DNA of 64,000 nt, taken from Novosphingobium sp. SG707 (GTDB taxonomy: Bacteria > Pseudomonadota > Alphaproteobacteria > Sphingomonadales > Sphingomonadaceae). A model generated the notes under the pieces. That model saw only the letters and a list, made by a program, of their open reading frames with translations. It was not told the DNA's origin and made no database searches. The stretch spans positions 1 through 64,000 of the forward strand of contig NZ_JAAZQL010000006.1 of assembly GCF_012275515.1 (NCBI RefSeq), in the 5' to 3' direction. Each line of letters opens with the position of its first letter. Positions within the stretch are counted from its first letter, which is position 1. The translations under genes were made by a program, and so were the position numbers. Of the stretch, positions 1 to 8,516 are shown piece after piece.

Positions 1-1
1 A

Positions 2-76
2 GGATTATCGAGTTCCGGCGCAGGCGGCAGTGGTGGCATGACCAACATGCAACCAACCCAACCTGACGTCGGATAA
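2..76 (+). CDS. possible 3' end of an unidentified gene, cut by the window edge
   Basis: One plus-strand frame is open from the window edge to a TAA at 74-76. It encodes a Gly/Ser-rich stretch followed by a short polar tail. Such tails occur at the end of conjugation and membrane proteins, but 24 residues are too few to assign a family. It may equally be a chance open frame. Confidence 0.22.
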   Translation, partial: GLSSSGAGGSGGMTNMQPTQPDVG

Positions 77-350
77 ATGGGGGAGTGAGAAGGCGGCGAC
101 CCGAATGGGTAAAATGATCGAACAGATCTGGATCGGGAAAACCAGTTTAGTGTCGTGAGCATGGCAGCTCGTGAGTCAGATTTGGACCTGATCCGCAGAT
201 CACCATACCGGCCAGCGGCCTCTGAAATGCCGCATTCAAAGGCCTGACAGAAGACCGCACTCGATCACAAACCCACCGGATCAGAAACTTCTTGCCTCAC
301 GGGCGGCAACCACAGAGGACATTAAGTGTCGCGCTGGAACCCGTGGTGAG
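77..350. other. non-coding stretch upstream of the antirestriction gene
   Basis: No convincing gene, RNA or strong hairpin was seen here. It presumably carries the promoter of the ArdC-type gene, but no promoter hexamers stand out. Confidence 0.4.
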
Positions 351-1457
351 GTGAAGGCCAAGGATCAAGGCTCTGCTGCCATCGCCAGTGGTACGCGAGG
401 CACTCGCCATCATGCGGGGAAGGAGGGCGCGTTGCGGCCCGAGCCGCGCACCAATCTCTATGACGAGGTCACGGCCCGTATTGTTTCGGAACTGGAAGCG
501 GGGCGTTTTCCATGGGTCCAGCCATGGGGCAGGGCGGGTGCTGGTGTGGGCGGGGCTGGCGGCGCGGACGTTGCCCCCGGCTTGCCGCGCAATGCGTTGA
601 CAGGGCGAAGCTATTCGGGCGTTAATGTGTTGATCCTGTGGGGCGCGGTGATCGAGAAATCCTATCCTTCGCAAAGCTGGCTGACCTTTCGGCAGGCCTT
701 GGAGGCGGGCGGTAATGTCCGCAAAGGTGAGCAGGGCGTGAGCGTGGTCTATGCCGACCGCTTCACCCCTGAGGCGGAAAAGACGCGGGCGCGCGAGAGC
801 GACGAGGATGCCAAGACGGTCCCGTTTCTCAAGCGTTTTACCGTGTTCAATATCGCACAATGCGAGGGCCTGCGCGAAGGGTTGGCCAGCGATCCGGCAC
901 CCTTGCCCGAGCGGCAGATTGTGCCCATGGCCGAGGCGGTCATTGCCGCATCCGGGGTGGAGTTTCGCATCGGAGGCGACAGGGCCTATTACGTGCCCAG
1001 CGCCGATTATGTGCAGGTGCCGCCGCAACCCGCCTTTTTCGAGCAGATCAATTTCTACCGGACAGCGCTGCACGAATTGACCCACGCGACCGGCCATGCC
1101 TCCCGGCTGGGACGTGATCTTAGAAATGCTTTTGGCAGCAAGGATTACGCCCGCGAGGAACTGATCGCGGAAATGGGTTCGGCTTTCCTCTGCGCCGCTT
1201 TGGGCATTGTGCCAACCGTGCGCCATGCCGATTATCTCGGCTCATGGCTCGAGGTCTTGCGCGAGGACAATCGCGCGATCTTTCGCGCCGCCAGTCAGGC
1301 GAGCAAGGCCGCCGACTGGTTGCTGGCGCGCTATGCCGACTATCAAAGCGGCAAGGAGGCCGACAAGCCAGATGCCAGCCAGCGCGATGAAATGGGCGCC
1401 GGCGAGGGGAGGGTAGCAGATCGGTATGGACATGGCGCCTTATTGGCAGGCGGATGA
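351..1457 (+). CDS. ArdC-type antirestriction protein (DUF1738 plus zincin metallopeptidase domain)
   Basis: The 368-residue product has the two-part ArdC layout. The N-terminal DUF1738/ArdC-N domain spans about residues 35-170 (LYDEVTARIV, then a PWVQPW motif and a ring of small residues). A zincin-like C-terminal domain carries HELTH at 241-245 and a downstream EELIAEMGSAFL helix that would complete the zinc site. ArdC proteins protect incoming plasmid or ICE DNA from host restriction, which fits the mobile-element context. The GTG at 351 is the most upstream usable start and has only a weak ribosome site, so the true start may lie up to 30 codons downstream. The last 10-15 residues are read through DNA that in another frame encodes a ParB remnant, so the native C-terminus may have been replaced. 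Confidence 0.85.
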   Translation: MKAKDQGSAAIASGTRGTRHHAGKEGALRPEPRTNLYDEVTARIVSELEAGRFPWVQPWGRAGAGVGGAGGADVAPGLPRNALTGRSYSGVNVLILWGAVIEKSYPSQSWLTFRQALEAGGNVRKGEQGVSVVYADRFTPEAEKTRARESDEDAKTVPFLKRFTVFNIAQCEGLREGLASDPAPLPERQIVPMAEAVIAASGVEFRIGGDRAYYVPSADYVQVPPQPAFFEQINFYRTALHELTHATGHASRLGRDLRNAFGSKDYAREELIAEMGSAFLCAALGIVPTVRHADYLGSWLEVLREDNRAIFRAASQASKAADWLLARYADYQSGKEADKPDASQRDEMGAGEGRVADRYGHGALLAGG

Positions 1458-1838
1458 CGCCTTTTTCGAGGTGCTGCGCGACCGCGAGGTGCTCACCGCC
1501 ATGCTGAGCGAGGTGGCGGGCGAGCCCGTCGCCAACGCCAATGCGGTGAGAAAACCAAGGTGCTCAAGACCATCATCCGCAACCACCTCAATGGCGCGGA
1601 GGGCCGCGAGAAGCGCGAGGGCTGGGTGCCGCGCTGGATGACATTTCCGCCCTCGGCCTATACTACACGGGGCGGCGTGGGCACGGTCATCAAAGCCGAG
1701 CTGATGGCGCAAGCCCTGTCAAACGGCGAACTGTCGGACGATGAGGATCGCGCGGAAACCGGCATGGACGACCCCGTCGATCATGGCGTCGATCATGATG
1801 GCGATGCCGATGGCAAGGGCGCGCCGCTGGCAGCCTGA
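1426..1838 (+). pseudogene. truncated, frameshifted ParB-family C-terminal remnant
   Basis: Frame 1 from 1426 encodes a start like MDMAPYWQADDAFF followed by LRDREVLTAMLSEVAGE. Near position 1547 the reading must move to frame 3 to continue with KTKVLKTIIRNHLNG and GWVPRWMTFPPSAYTTRGG, ending at 1838. Joined, the two pieces resemble the C-terminal region of the large ParB/nuclease-domain proteins that follow ardC-like genes on alphaproteobacterial plasmids and ICEs. The N-terminal ParB domain is missing and the break equals a net gain of two bases or loss of one. It overlaps the end of the ArdC gene by 32 bases. A small functional fragment protein starting at 1426 is possible but less likely. 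Confidence 0.6.
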
Positions 1839-1846
1839 TCCATCAG

Positions 1847-1871
1847 GGATGGTGCCTGCCCGGCACCATCC
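1847..1871 (+). repeat. 10-bp perfect stem hairpin
   Basis: GGATGGTGCC at 1847-1856 pairs perfectly with GGCACCATCC at 1862-1871 around a 5-base loop. It sits 9 bases after the ParB remnant stop and is followed by only three T residues, so it is a weak terminator or part of a stacked terminator region. Confidence 0.6.
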
Positions 1872-1899
1872 TTTCGGCTCTTGGCTGTTCTGCAATCGG

Positions 1900-1940
1900 C
1901 GCTCCGCGCACGCCCTTCGGTTCCGCGCGGAGCGTTTTTT
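1900..1940 (+). terminator. intrinsic terminator
   Basis: CGCTCCGCGC at 1900-1909 pairs perfectly with GCGCGGAGCG at 1925-1934 and is followed directly by six T residues (1935-1940). It would end transcription from the ArdC/ParB side. Confidence 0.8.
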
Positions 1941-1991
1941 AGCGCCTGCAGGTAGGGGCAAAGGCGGGCTTCTTCTGATTGTCGAGCCCCC

Positions 1992-2031
1992 GGCGCGGCC
2001 CGTTCCCTTCGAGAACGGGCCGCGCCTTTTT
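1992..2031 (+). terminator. second strong intrinsic terminator
   Basis: A perfect 14-bp stem (1992-2005 with 2013-2026) with a 7-base loop is followed by five T residues. It is the third hairpin in 190 bases and isolates the DUF1905 gene from upstream transcription. Confidence 0.82.
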
Positions 2032-2099
2032 GAAAGAACAAACATTCTCGAACCCCTCGCTCTCTTGGCGCGACGCGTCAGGCAGGGCATGGTCCCGGC

Positions 2100-2414
2100 A
2101 TGAGCGAGCGAGAAGCATTCACCTTCACCGGCAAGGTCTGGGTCTGGCAGGCCAGAAACGCCGAGAAACCGGTGCGCTGGTTTTTTGTGACCATCAAAGG
2201 CGAGGTCGCCATCGAGATCAAACTGGCTTCGCTTGGGCTGACGGCGGGTTTCGGTTCGCTTCCGGTTCGCGCCAAGATCGGCATCACCACATGGCGCACC
2301 TCGATCTTTCCGCATCGCGAGTCCGGCGGATGGGTTCTGCCGCTCAAGTCCGCCGTGCGCAAAAGTGCCGGGGTGAGCGAGGGCGATGAGGTCGAGGTGA
2401 CTTTGGACATCTGA
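2100..2414 (+). CDS. DUF1905 domain-containing protein
   Basis: The 104-residue product matches the DUF1905 fold from end to end: FTFTGKVWVW near the N-terminus, a WFFVTI strand, a FGSLPV-RAKIG segment, TTWRTSIFPH and the closing LPLKSAVRKSAGVSEGDEVEV. Proteins of this family are small beta barrels of unknown biochemical role, often next to DNA-binding or YdeI-type proteins. The gene starts at an ATG just after a terminator and appears monocistronic. It is probably accessory cargo of the island. Confidence 0.8.
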   Translation: MSEREAFTFTGKVWVWQARNAEKPVRWFFVTIKGEVAIEIKLASLGLTAGFGSLPVRAKIGITTWRTSIFPHRESGGWVLPLKSAVRKSAGVSEGDEVEVTLDI

Positions 2415-2690
2415 TGCCTTAAAACGCGCGGACCTCCCGGGAAGACGCGCCATGGGGGATGACGGCCACCGTCAATCCCCTCGTTATTGCTCAGACGTTG
2501 AGCAACATGCTGACCGCACGCCTGAACGATGCCCGGCCAATGCCATGTCTTTGCCGCTCTACACCGACTATCTCGATGGGAGGAAAGCCGGGTCTGTCCG
2601 TCATCGGATCATCGGGCGCAGCAAATGCGGCGCTGATCGGCGAGAACGACTACCCCGCGCGCCGCTGCGTTATATGCCCATCTGGGCATT

Positions 2691-2707
2691 TTGCGATTGG
2701 TTCGCAA
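2691..2707. promoter_or_regulatory. Fur-box-like palindrome before the ECF sigma gene
   Basis: TTGCGA-TTGGT-TCGCAA is a perfect 6-bp inverted repeat with a 5-base spacer, 60 bases upstream of the proposed sigma-factor start. It resembles alphaproteobacterial Fur boxes (TGCGAATnATTCGCA type) and fits iron control of a heme uptake system. The stretch from 2415 to 2690 holds nothing else recognisable. Confidence 0.5.
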
Positions 2708-2766
2708 TAGCTGAGGTGCTACTCATCCCGCCGGTTGTCATGCATCACCAAGGGGAGTCGGAGCGG

Positions 2767-3276
2767 GTGTCGAGGATGGATGCCCTTCAGGTTTTTGTCG
2801 CCGCCCGGGTCGAACTGCTGCGCTATGCCGCAAGGTTTACAGGCGATGCCGCAGAGGCCGAAGATGTGGTGCAGGAAGCCTGGCTCAGATTTTGTGCGGC
2901 AACCAGCGCGCGCCAGCTTGACGAACCCACGGGCTATCTTTTCCGCATCGTCCGCAACCTTGCTTTGGATATGCACCGGCGCCGAGCACGCGAAAATCAA
3001 CTATTCGAATCGGAAGCATCCGCCGCGACGGCAGCCGTGCCAAGCGATGCGCCCTCGCAACAGGCTTACCTCGAAGCCAGAGGCGAACTGGCGATGATCC
3101 ACAAGGCCTTGGCGCAACTGCCAGTTCGCACCCGGCGGGCCTTCGAAATGCACCGCTTCGAGGGCAGAAAGCTGGTGGAAATTGCCGCTGAACTCGGCAT
3201 CTCGAAAAGCTTGGCGCAGGAACTGGTGATGGACGGAGTTGAACTCTGCAAAAAGACCCTTCGGCGCCGTGATTGA
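2767..3276 (+). CDS. FecI-type ECF RNA polymerase sigma factor
   Basis: The roughly 169-residue product is a compact sigma-70 family ECF factor. Region 2 includes AEDVVQEAWLRF and EPTGYLFRIVRNLALD. Region 4 is a helix-turn-helix around LPVRTRRAFEMHRFEGRKLVEIAAELGIS. It would direct RNA polymerase to the receptor operon when released by the adjacent FecR anti-sigma. I chose the GTG at 2767 because AAGGGGAG lies 9 bases before it; ATG 2740 and ATG 2776 are alternatives in the same frame. The FecR gene follows about 100 bases later, in the classic fecI-fecR-receptor order. Confidence 0.88.
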   Translation: MSRMDALQVFVAARVELLRYAARFTGDAAEAEDVVQEAWLRFCAATSARQLDEPTGYLFRIVRNLALDMHRRRARENQLFESEASAATAAVPSDAPSQQAYLEARGELAMIHKALAQLPVRTRRAFEMHRFEGRKLVEIAAELGISKSLAQELVMDGVELCKKTLRRRD

Positions 3277-3375
3277 CATACTGTGGAATTTTCCGGAATG
3301 CCGGGCTCTCCATTCGTCCAATGTATGAAAAGCATTCATCAGCGAGGCAATGCATCAAGGCATGTGGAAGTGGAG

Positions 3376-4344
3376 ATGAAGACCGGGGCGGACGAGAGCG
3401 GGATCTCGGGCGATCTCAGCCGTCAGGCCAGCGCATGGCTGGTGCGGCTTGAGGATGCCCCGGAAAATGATGTGCTTCGCGCGCAATTTCTCGATTGGGT
3501 TGCCACTAGCCATGCGCATCAAGCCGCTTGGGAGGAAACTGCGAGGGTATCCGACCTGATCGCGGCGGCTGGCCCTCTGCCTTGGGGCAAGCCCTTCCTG
3601 CCCACCTCATCAGCCAGACGCGGCTGGTTCGCGCCCGCCCGAGCATTCGCCTCGCTTGCGGCGGCGGTCTGCATCGCTTGGATCGCAGTGCCTTATGGTG
3701 CAGTCATGCTTCGTGCCGATGCCATCACCGGGATCGGAGAGCTACGGCAGGTAAAGCTTCAAGATGGGAGCATCGCTCAATTGGCACCCGGCACGGCCAT
3801 TGCCTTCAACAATGATGCGGGAGGGCGGCGCCTGAGCCTGCTGCAAGGCGAGGCCTGGTTCGATGTCGCCCATGATAAGGCGCGCCCGTTCAAGGTTATC
3901 GCGGGCGAGGACACTGTTACCGTTCTTGGCACTGCCTTTTCGGTGAGAAAGACCGATAGCGGGGCAGAGGTTGCCGTTCAGCGCGGCCATGTCGTGGTGG
4001 CAGCGAAGGGCGCGCATTCTGCCCGCGCTGATCTCTTGGCTGGAGAGTCGGCGTTGGTCGATGGCGATGCTGTCACGCGCGGCACGATCCGTCCCGACCG
4101 CGTGGCCAGTTGGCGTGAAGGAGTGGCGATCATCGATGCCAGGCCGGTTGGCGATGTGATTGACCGCATTCGTCCGTGGTACAGGGGCTATATCAGCGCC
4201 AGAGGGCCGGGCCTGACAAGTCGCCATGTGAGCGGGGTGTACGATCTGCGCGATCCCGATTTGGCGCTGGAGGCTCTGGCGCGCGCGCATCAGATCACGG
4301 TTTCTCGTGTCTCGCCATGGCTGCGGATCGTGACGGTCCAATAG
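3376..4344 (+). CDS. FecR-family anti-sigma regulator
   Basis: The 322-residue product has a cytoplasmic N-terminal DUF4880 segment (LSRQASAWLVRLE to FLDWVATSHAHQAAWEE), one membrane span near residues 88-108, a periplasmic FecR domain (RQVKLQDGSIAQLAPGTAI, then LLQGEAWFDVAHD and VTVLGTAFSVR) and a C-terminal DUF4974 part. It should hold the ECF sigma factor inactive and relay the ligand-bound state of the receptor's signalling domain. The ATG at 3376 has GGAAG 5 bases upstream; the frame is open to 3283, so a longer form cannot be excluded. Confidence 0.88.
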   Translation: MKTGADESGISGDLSRQASAWLVRLEDAPENDVLRAQFLDWVATSHAHQAAWEETARVSDLIAAAGPLPWGKPFLPTSSARRGWFAPARAFASLAAAVCIAWIAVPYGAVMLRADAITGIGELRQVKLQDGSIAQLAPGTAIAFNNDAGGRRLSLLQGEAWFDVAHDKARPFKVIAGEDTVTVLGTAFSVRKTDSGAEVAVQRGHVVVAAKGAHSARADLLAGESALVDGDAVTRGTIRPDRVASWREGVAIIDARPVGDVIDRIRPWYRGYISARGPGLTSRHVSGVYDLRDPDLALEALARAHQITVSRVSPWLRIVTVQ

Positions 4345-4413
4345 GCGCGCGATCAGAATTTCCTTCTCTCGTATTTTTTTCCGGAATTCATCGGCGTTTG
4401 AACGTTGAAGTTA

Positions 4414-4434
4414 TGCAACTGATTCGCATTAGCG
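4414..4434. promoter_or_regulatory. Fur-box-like element before the receptor gene
   Basis: TGCAACTGATTCGCATTAGCG, 25 bases upstream of the receptor start, is close to the alphaproteobacterial Fur box shape (TGCAAnTGATTCGCATTTGCA). It lies where a repressor would block transcription or elongation into the receptor operon. Confidence 0.5.
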
Positions 4435-4458
4435 AACTAAGGCAAGCGTTCGGCTTCG

Positions 4459-7400
4459 ATGAAAGGAATAGGTCAGGTGCATTCGGGGGCTGTTGTCAGG
4501 GGGTTTGGTAAGCGTCGTTTTTGGGCTGGAATACTGCTTGGTTCGGCCGCCGCCGCTGGGTTGATCGCGCCGATGGCCGCGCAGGCGCAAGCGGTCGCCG
4601 CTGAAGAAATGGGCTCGTTTCATATCGCGCCGCAATCGGTGGCGGACGCGCTGGCCGATTTCAGTCGGCAATCGGGCCTGCAAGTCAGCATGGATGCCGA
4701 TCAGGTCAGGGGCCTTTCTTCTCAGGGCGTAAACGGCGCGATGACAGCTTCGCAGGCGCTGACCCGGTTGCTGGCTTCCACGGGTCTGGCGGCGCGGATC
4801 GAAGGCAATATCGTGTCGCTCCGCCCTGTGTCGGCCGCCTCCGCCAGCCAATCCGGCGCAGATACGATCATGCTGGATTCCCTGCGTGTAGAAGGCAGCG
4901 CCATCGCAAACCGTGAAACCGGCGCCGAGCGCGACCAGCGGCAGAAGGATGCCATCTATGATCAGGATCTCTCGTCCACTTATATGGGCAAGGACGAGGT
5001 CGAGCGATACAAGGGGGTGACCCCATCGGATGTGCTCAAAGGCATGGTCAATGTCTTTAGCGGCGATGCCCGCAACAGCGGCGCCATCGATCCCAGCATT
5101 CGCGGCACCCAAGGGCCGGGCCGCGTTCCCGTCATCATTGATGGCACAGAGCAGGCGCTGACCGTCTGGCGCGGCTATAATGGCGCAAGCAACCGCAGCT
5201 ATATCGACCCAAGCCTGATCGCTGGCGTCCAAGTGCTCAAGGGGCCGGTTTCGACACGGGGCATCAGCGGTTCAAGCGGCGGCGCGGTGGTTATCAACAC
5301 GCTTGATGCGGACGACATTTTGCAGCGGGGCCGCAATTTCGGGATCGAGTTGAAGCTGGAGGGTGGCAACAATTCCACCTCGCCGCGCTTGCCAACTTTG
5401 CTGACCGGACAGGATTACCGCACGGTTGAAGGTTTTCCGGGTTCTCCAGGGACACCGGGCTATCCGACCTCGCCCTATGCCGACCCGTCGCTGCGCGTGA
5501 CCCTGCACACATCCGCCAACAATAACTTTCTCTCGATGGGAGACAGGGCCGCGCGCCTCGCTGTCGCTGGCCGTATTGGCGATATCGACCTGTTTGGGGC
5601 CTACGCTTACCGCCAGCGCGGCAACTATTTCTCGGGCAAGAATGGGGCGGGCTATTATTCACAGGGCAATCTGGAGCAATCGGCGACGACCTACATCCAG
5701 CGCATGGCGCTCAGCTATGAGCCCGGCAACGAAGTGCCCAATACCTCCTCGCAAACCGAGTCCTGGCTGTTCAAGGGCACATGGCGCATTGCCGATGATC
5801 AGTATCTCCAGTTCGGTTTCCGTGACAGCGTATCGGAATATGGCGAGATCATGCCTTCGCGCATCCTTTCCGCCGAGAATTTCGGAGCGATCCAGTGGCC
5901 GCTAAGCCGCGTCCATGCACAGGCCTACAACGCCGAGTACAAGTGGCAGCCCAAAAGCCGTTGGATTGATCTGAAGGCCAATCTCTGGATGACCCGCACG
6001 GCCAGCCACACCTACAGCGCGGGCGGTTTTCCGAACTACGCTTCTTATGACGATCCCATTCTGCGCAACACCGCGATTGCCAATTCGCAGAACAACCGGA
6101 TCGGTTTTTCCGCCAGCAATCAAATGAAACTGACCTCGCGGCTCGACCTGCTTCTCGAAGCAAACTGGCAGCATGAAAAGCTGCGCTCGATGGATCAGTG
6201 GAACGGCGTCTATGACGGCTGGCGCCAATATCCGCGCGCAGGGCGGCGCGAGGAATATCGGATCAACCTCAAGAGCGAGTGGCGACCCACCAGTTTCCTC
6301 AAGTTCAATGCCGGTCTCACCTATTCCGGCTATTGGGCCATCGACGATTTCATGCGGGATCAGATCGCGGCGGGCAATGCCAGCCAGTTCACCGCTTATG
6401 CGATCACCAGCTATACTGCGTCCTACCAAACGGAAGAATTTGGCGCGACCGCCTATGAAGCCTATCTGCGGTCACGCTACACCAGCGAAAGCATCATCCA
6501 GCGAAGGCTGGCCGCCTATGTCGCGGCCCCCTTTTCCTTCACGATGAACAATAGCGCCGTGTGGGAGCCGGACGCTGATGGCAACTTCCGCCGCGCGGAC
6601 AATGTCTGCATCAACGGTTCGCTCTCGAGCCTGTCCAACTATCTTGGCAGTTGCAACCTCGTTGCCAACCAGCAGGCGTTTACGCCGACCAGCGCGGATC
6701 GCAAATCCGGGCATGGCTGGGCGCCGATGCTGTCGGCAACCGCCTATCTGAGCGGCAGCAGCCGCATCTATCTGCGCTATACGCAGGCTTATCGCTTCCC
6801 CAGCATGTTCGAGAGCACAGTCGGCTTCTCGGCCTCCTTCAACCCATTGGAAGAGTTAAAGCCCGAGCACGTCTATTCGTGGGAGGCGGCCTATATTCAG
6901 GATCTGCGCAATCTGCTTGGTCTTCGAGGCACGGGACAGAGCGCGGATATGAAGCTCACCTGGTATCGCAACACGACCCGCAATGTCATCGAGCGAACCA
7001 CGAACTTGCAATTCAGCAATATCGACAAGCAGGTGATTTCGGGGCTGGAGATGCAGGCCCGTTTCGACAGCGGTCGCTTTTACGCCGAGATCGGCGCGGG
7101 CCATATGTTGACCAACAAAGTGTGCGATGAAAGCACAGCCGTGACCATGGACAACGGCAGCGGCCGAGTGCCCGATTGCGTCAAATATGGCTTCTTCGGC
7201 GGCTATCTCCTCACTCAGGCCACGCCTGAAGACACGGTCAATCTGACCATCGGTGGTCGCTTTCTTGAACGGCGGCTCGAAGTGGGTGGGCGGCTGACAT
7301 GGTATAGTGCCTATGACAATGAGCTGCTCGCCGAACTGCTGGGGGGAACGGATCCCATCAGCGGTTATGCGCTGAACGTTCCCTATGCCTGGGGCGAGAC

Positions 7401-7563
7401 GTTGACGTTCGATGCCTATGCGAAGTTCCGGCTGAACGAGCGGTTTTCCGCCGAACTAGTCGGCACCAATCTCACCGACAAATATTACGCCGACCCGCTG
7501 ACCCGCGCCCTCAATCCCGCTCCGGGGCGATCCGTGCGTCTCAGTCTCACTGGTCGGTTCTGA
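4459..7563 (+). CDS. TonB-dependent outer-membrane receptor with signalling (STN) domain, probable heme/hemophore receptor
   Basis: The 1034-residue product has a signal peptide (cut after about residue 44, AAQAQA), an STN/secretin-TonB domain at about 52-124 (FHIAPQSVADALADFSRQSG), a plug domain (about 170-300) and a 22-strand-type barrel ending in the canonical C-terminal Phe. The STN domain talks to FecR. A FRAP/NPxL-like pair is visible as YRFPSMFES and FNPLEEL, but I see no histidine between the two boxes as in many heme receptors. The next genes encode a hemophilin-like protein, Slam, heme oxygenase and TonB, so the likely ligand is heme or heme-loaded hemophilin, comparable to HphR of Acinetobacter. 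The ligand is inferred from context. Confidence 0.85.
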   Translation: MKGIGQVHSGAVVRGFGKRRFWAGILLGSAAAAGLIAPMAAQAQAVAAEEMGSFHIAPQSVADALADFSRQSGLQVSMDADQVRGLSSQGVNGAMTASQALTRLLASTGLAARIEGNIVSLRPVSAASASQSGADTIMLDSLRVEGSAIANRETGAERDQRQKDAIYDQDLSSTYMGKDEVERYKGVTPSDVLKGMVNVFSGDARNSGAIDPSIRGTQGPGRVPVIIDGTEQALTVWRGYNGASNRSYIDPSLIAGVQVLKGPVSTRGISGSSGGAVVINTLDADDILQRGRNFGIELKLEGGNNSTSPRLPTLLTGQDYRTVEGFPGSPGTPGYPTSPYADPSLRVTLHTSANNNFLSMGDRAARLAVAGRIGDIDLFGAYAYRQRGNYFSGKNGAGYYSQGNLEQSATTYIQRMALSYEPGNEVPNTSSQTESWLFKGTWRIADDQYLQFGFRDSVSEYGEIMPSRILSAENFGAIQWPLSRVHAQAYNAEYKWQPKSRWIDLKANLWMTRTASHTYSAGGFPNYASYDDPILRNTAIANSQNNRIGFSASNQMKLTSRLDLLLEANWQHEKLRSMDQWNGVYDGWRQYPRAGRREEYRINLKSEWRPTSFLKFNAGLTYSGYWAIDDFMRDQIAAGNASQFTAYAITSYTASYQTEEFGATAYEAYLRSRYTSESIIQRRLAAYVAAPFSFTMNNSAVWEPDADGNFRRADNVCINGSLSSLSNYLGSCNLVANQQAFTPTSADRKSGHGWAPMLSATAYLSGSSRIYLRYTQAYRFPSMFESTVGFSASFNPLEELKPEHVYSWEAAYIQDLRNLLGLRGTGQSADMKLTWYRNTTRNVIERTTNLQFSNIDKQVISGLEMQARFDSGRFYAEIGAGHMLTNKVCDESTAVTMDNGSGRVPDCVKYGFFGGYLLTQATPEDTVNLTIGGRFLERRLEVGGRLTWYSAYDNELLAELLGGTDPISGYALNVPYAWGETLTFDAYAKFRLNERFSAELVGTNLTDKYYADPLTRALNPAPGRSVRLSLTGRF

Positions 7564-7678
7564 TCATGGAAATTCAGGGCCGCCACCACCGCCTGATCCC
7601 TGATGAAGACGTGGCTTTGGTGGCGAACCCTGAGTGCAAGCGCCTGCTCGCAGGCAACTCGAACATAGGAGAATTACC

Positions 7679-8443
7679 ATGAAACTCTCTAACTTCAATA
7701 GGATTGCCATCGCACTTGCGGCTTCAACGGCATTCGCCGGAGCTGCCCATGCCAGCATCGCGGGCGAATCCAGCGATACGGCCAAGGTTGTGGTCGGGAC
7801 CAGCACGATCAACGGCGGCCCCCATGTATCGGGCCGCCCCGGCATTGCGGTGCCGGCAACGGGGCTCACCAATCTCGTTGACTTCCAGGGGCTGCAATCC
7901 TCGGTCGGCACTGACAGCAACAGTGTCAGCACGATCAATTCGGGCACCAGCGCTCCCACCGACCACAGCAACCTCGGTGTCTTCCATTTCGCCAAGGTTG
8001 GAACCGCCAATCTCTATTTCGGCGAATGGTCGCAGACATCGAGCGTGTCGGCGGGTGATCACACCGTCTATTATGTGGGCGATGATGGCGGCACGACGAC
8101 CGTGCCCACGAGCGGGACGGCGACCTATTCGGTCAAAGGCATCAGCGACTATGCCAACAAGGGCCTGCTGACCGGAACGTTCACGGCCAACTTCGGCGCT
8201 GCCACGCTGACCGGCAGCATGGCCAATTCCGGTTCGGGCTACACCGTCAATATCGGCACGGCCGACATCGATGGTGTCAACATCATCGGCGATGGTGCCA
8301 GCGCCACACTGTCCGGCTCGACGGTGGCCTCGGGCGGCAATGTCAGCGGGCGCTTCTATGGCAGCAATGCCGCAGCGCTGGCGGGGATCGTGACCTTCTC
8401 GAGCAAGCAATATGACACGGCGTTCGGTGGTACGAAAAACTGA
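7679..8443 (+). CDS. Slam-dependent hemophilin-like secreted protein (HphA family)
   Basis: The 254-residue product has a typical Sec signal peptide (MKLSNFNRIAIALAAS, cut near AHA-S at residue 24) and no lipobox, so it should be released rather than lipidated. The N-terminal half would form the ligand handle. The C-terminal half is Gly/Thr/Ser-rich beta structure of the TbpB-like 8-strand barrel type, with FTANFGAATLTGS, SGGNVSGRFYGSNAAALAG and the very characteristic end YDTAFGGTKN. These barrels are recognised by Slam translocators, and the next gene is a Slam. The Acinetobacter hemophilin HphA captures heme from hemoglobin and delivers it to its TonB receptor. AGGAGA lies 6 bases before the ATG. 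The heme-binding role is inferred; no ligand residues can be assigned from sequence alone. Confidence 0.82.
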   Translation: MKLSNFNRIAIALAASTAFAGAAHASIAGESSDTAKVVVGTSTINGGPHVSGRPGIAVPATGLTNLVDFQGLQSSVGTDSNSVSTINSGTSAPTDHSNLGVFHFAKVGTANLYFGEWSQTSSVSAGDHTVYYVGDDGGTTTVPTSGTATYSVKGISDYANKGLLTGTFTANFGAATLTGSMANSGSGYTVNIGTADIDGVNIIGDGASATLSGSTVASGGNVSGRFYGSNAAALAGIVTFSSKQYDTAFGGTKN

Positions 8444-8516
8444 CGCCTTTCGCAACGGGACAGGGGCTCCATCAGGGGCCTCTGTTTCCCGGCCTTCTTT
8501 CAGGGTTTGCTATTTT

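Noticed and set aside
1..300. A copy of the tRNA-Gln 3' end marking the left island boundary
   Set aside because: I looked for the GGCTGGGGCGGGAGGATTC segment near the left edge and did not find it; the boundary must lie outside the window.
2452..2766. Extra 105-residue N-terminal part of the ECF sigma factor
   Set aside because: ECF factors of this type are about 170 residues, and the upstream part has no homology and contains the proposed Fur box.
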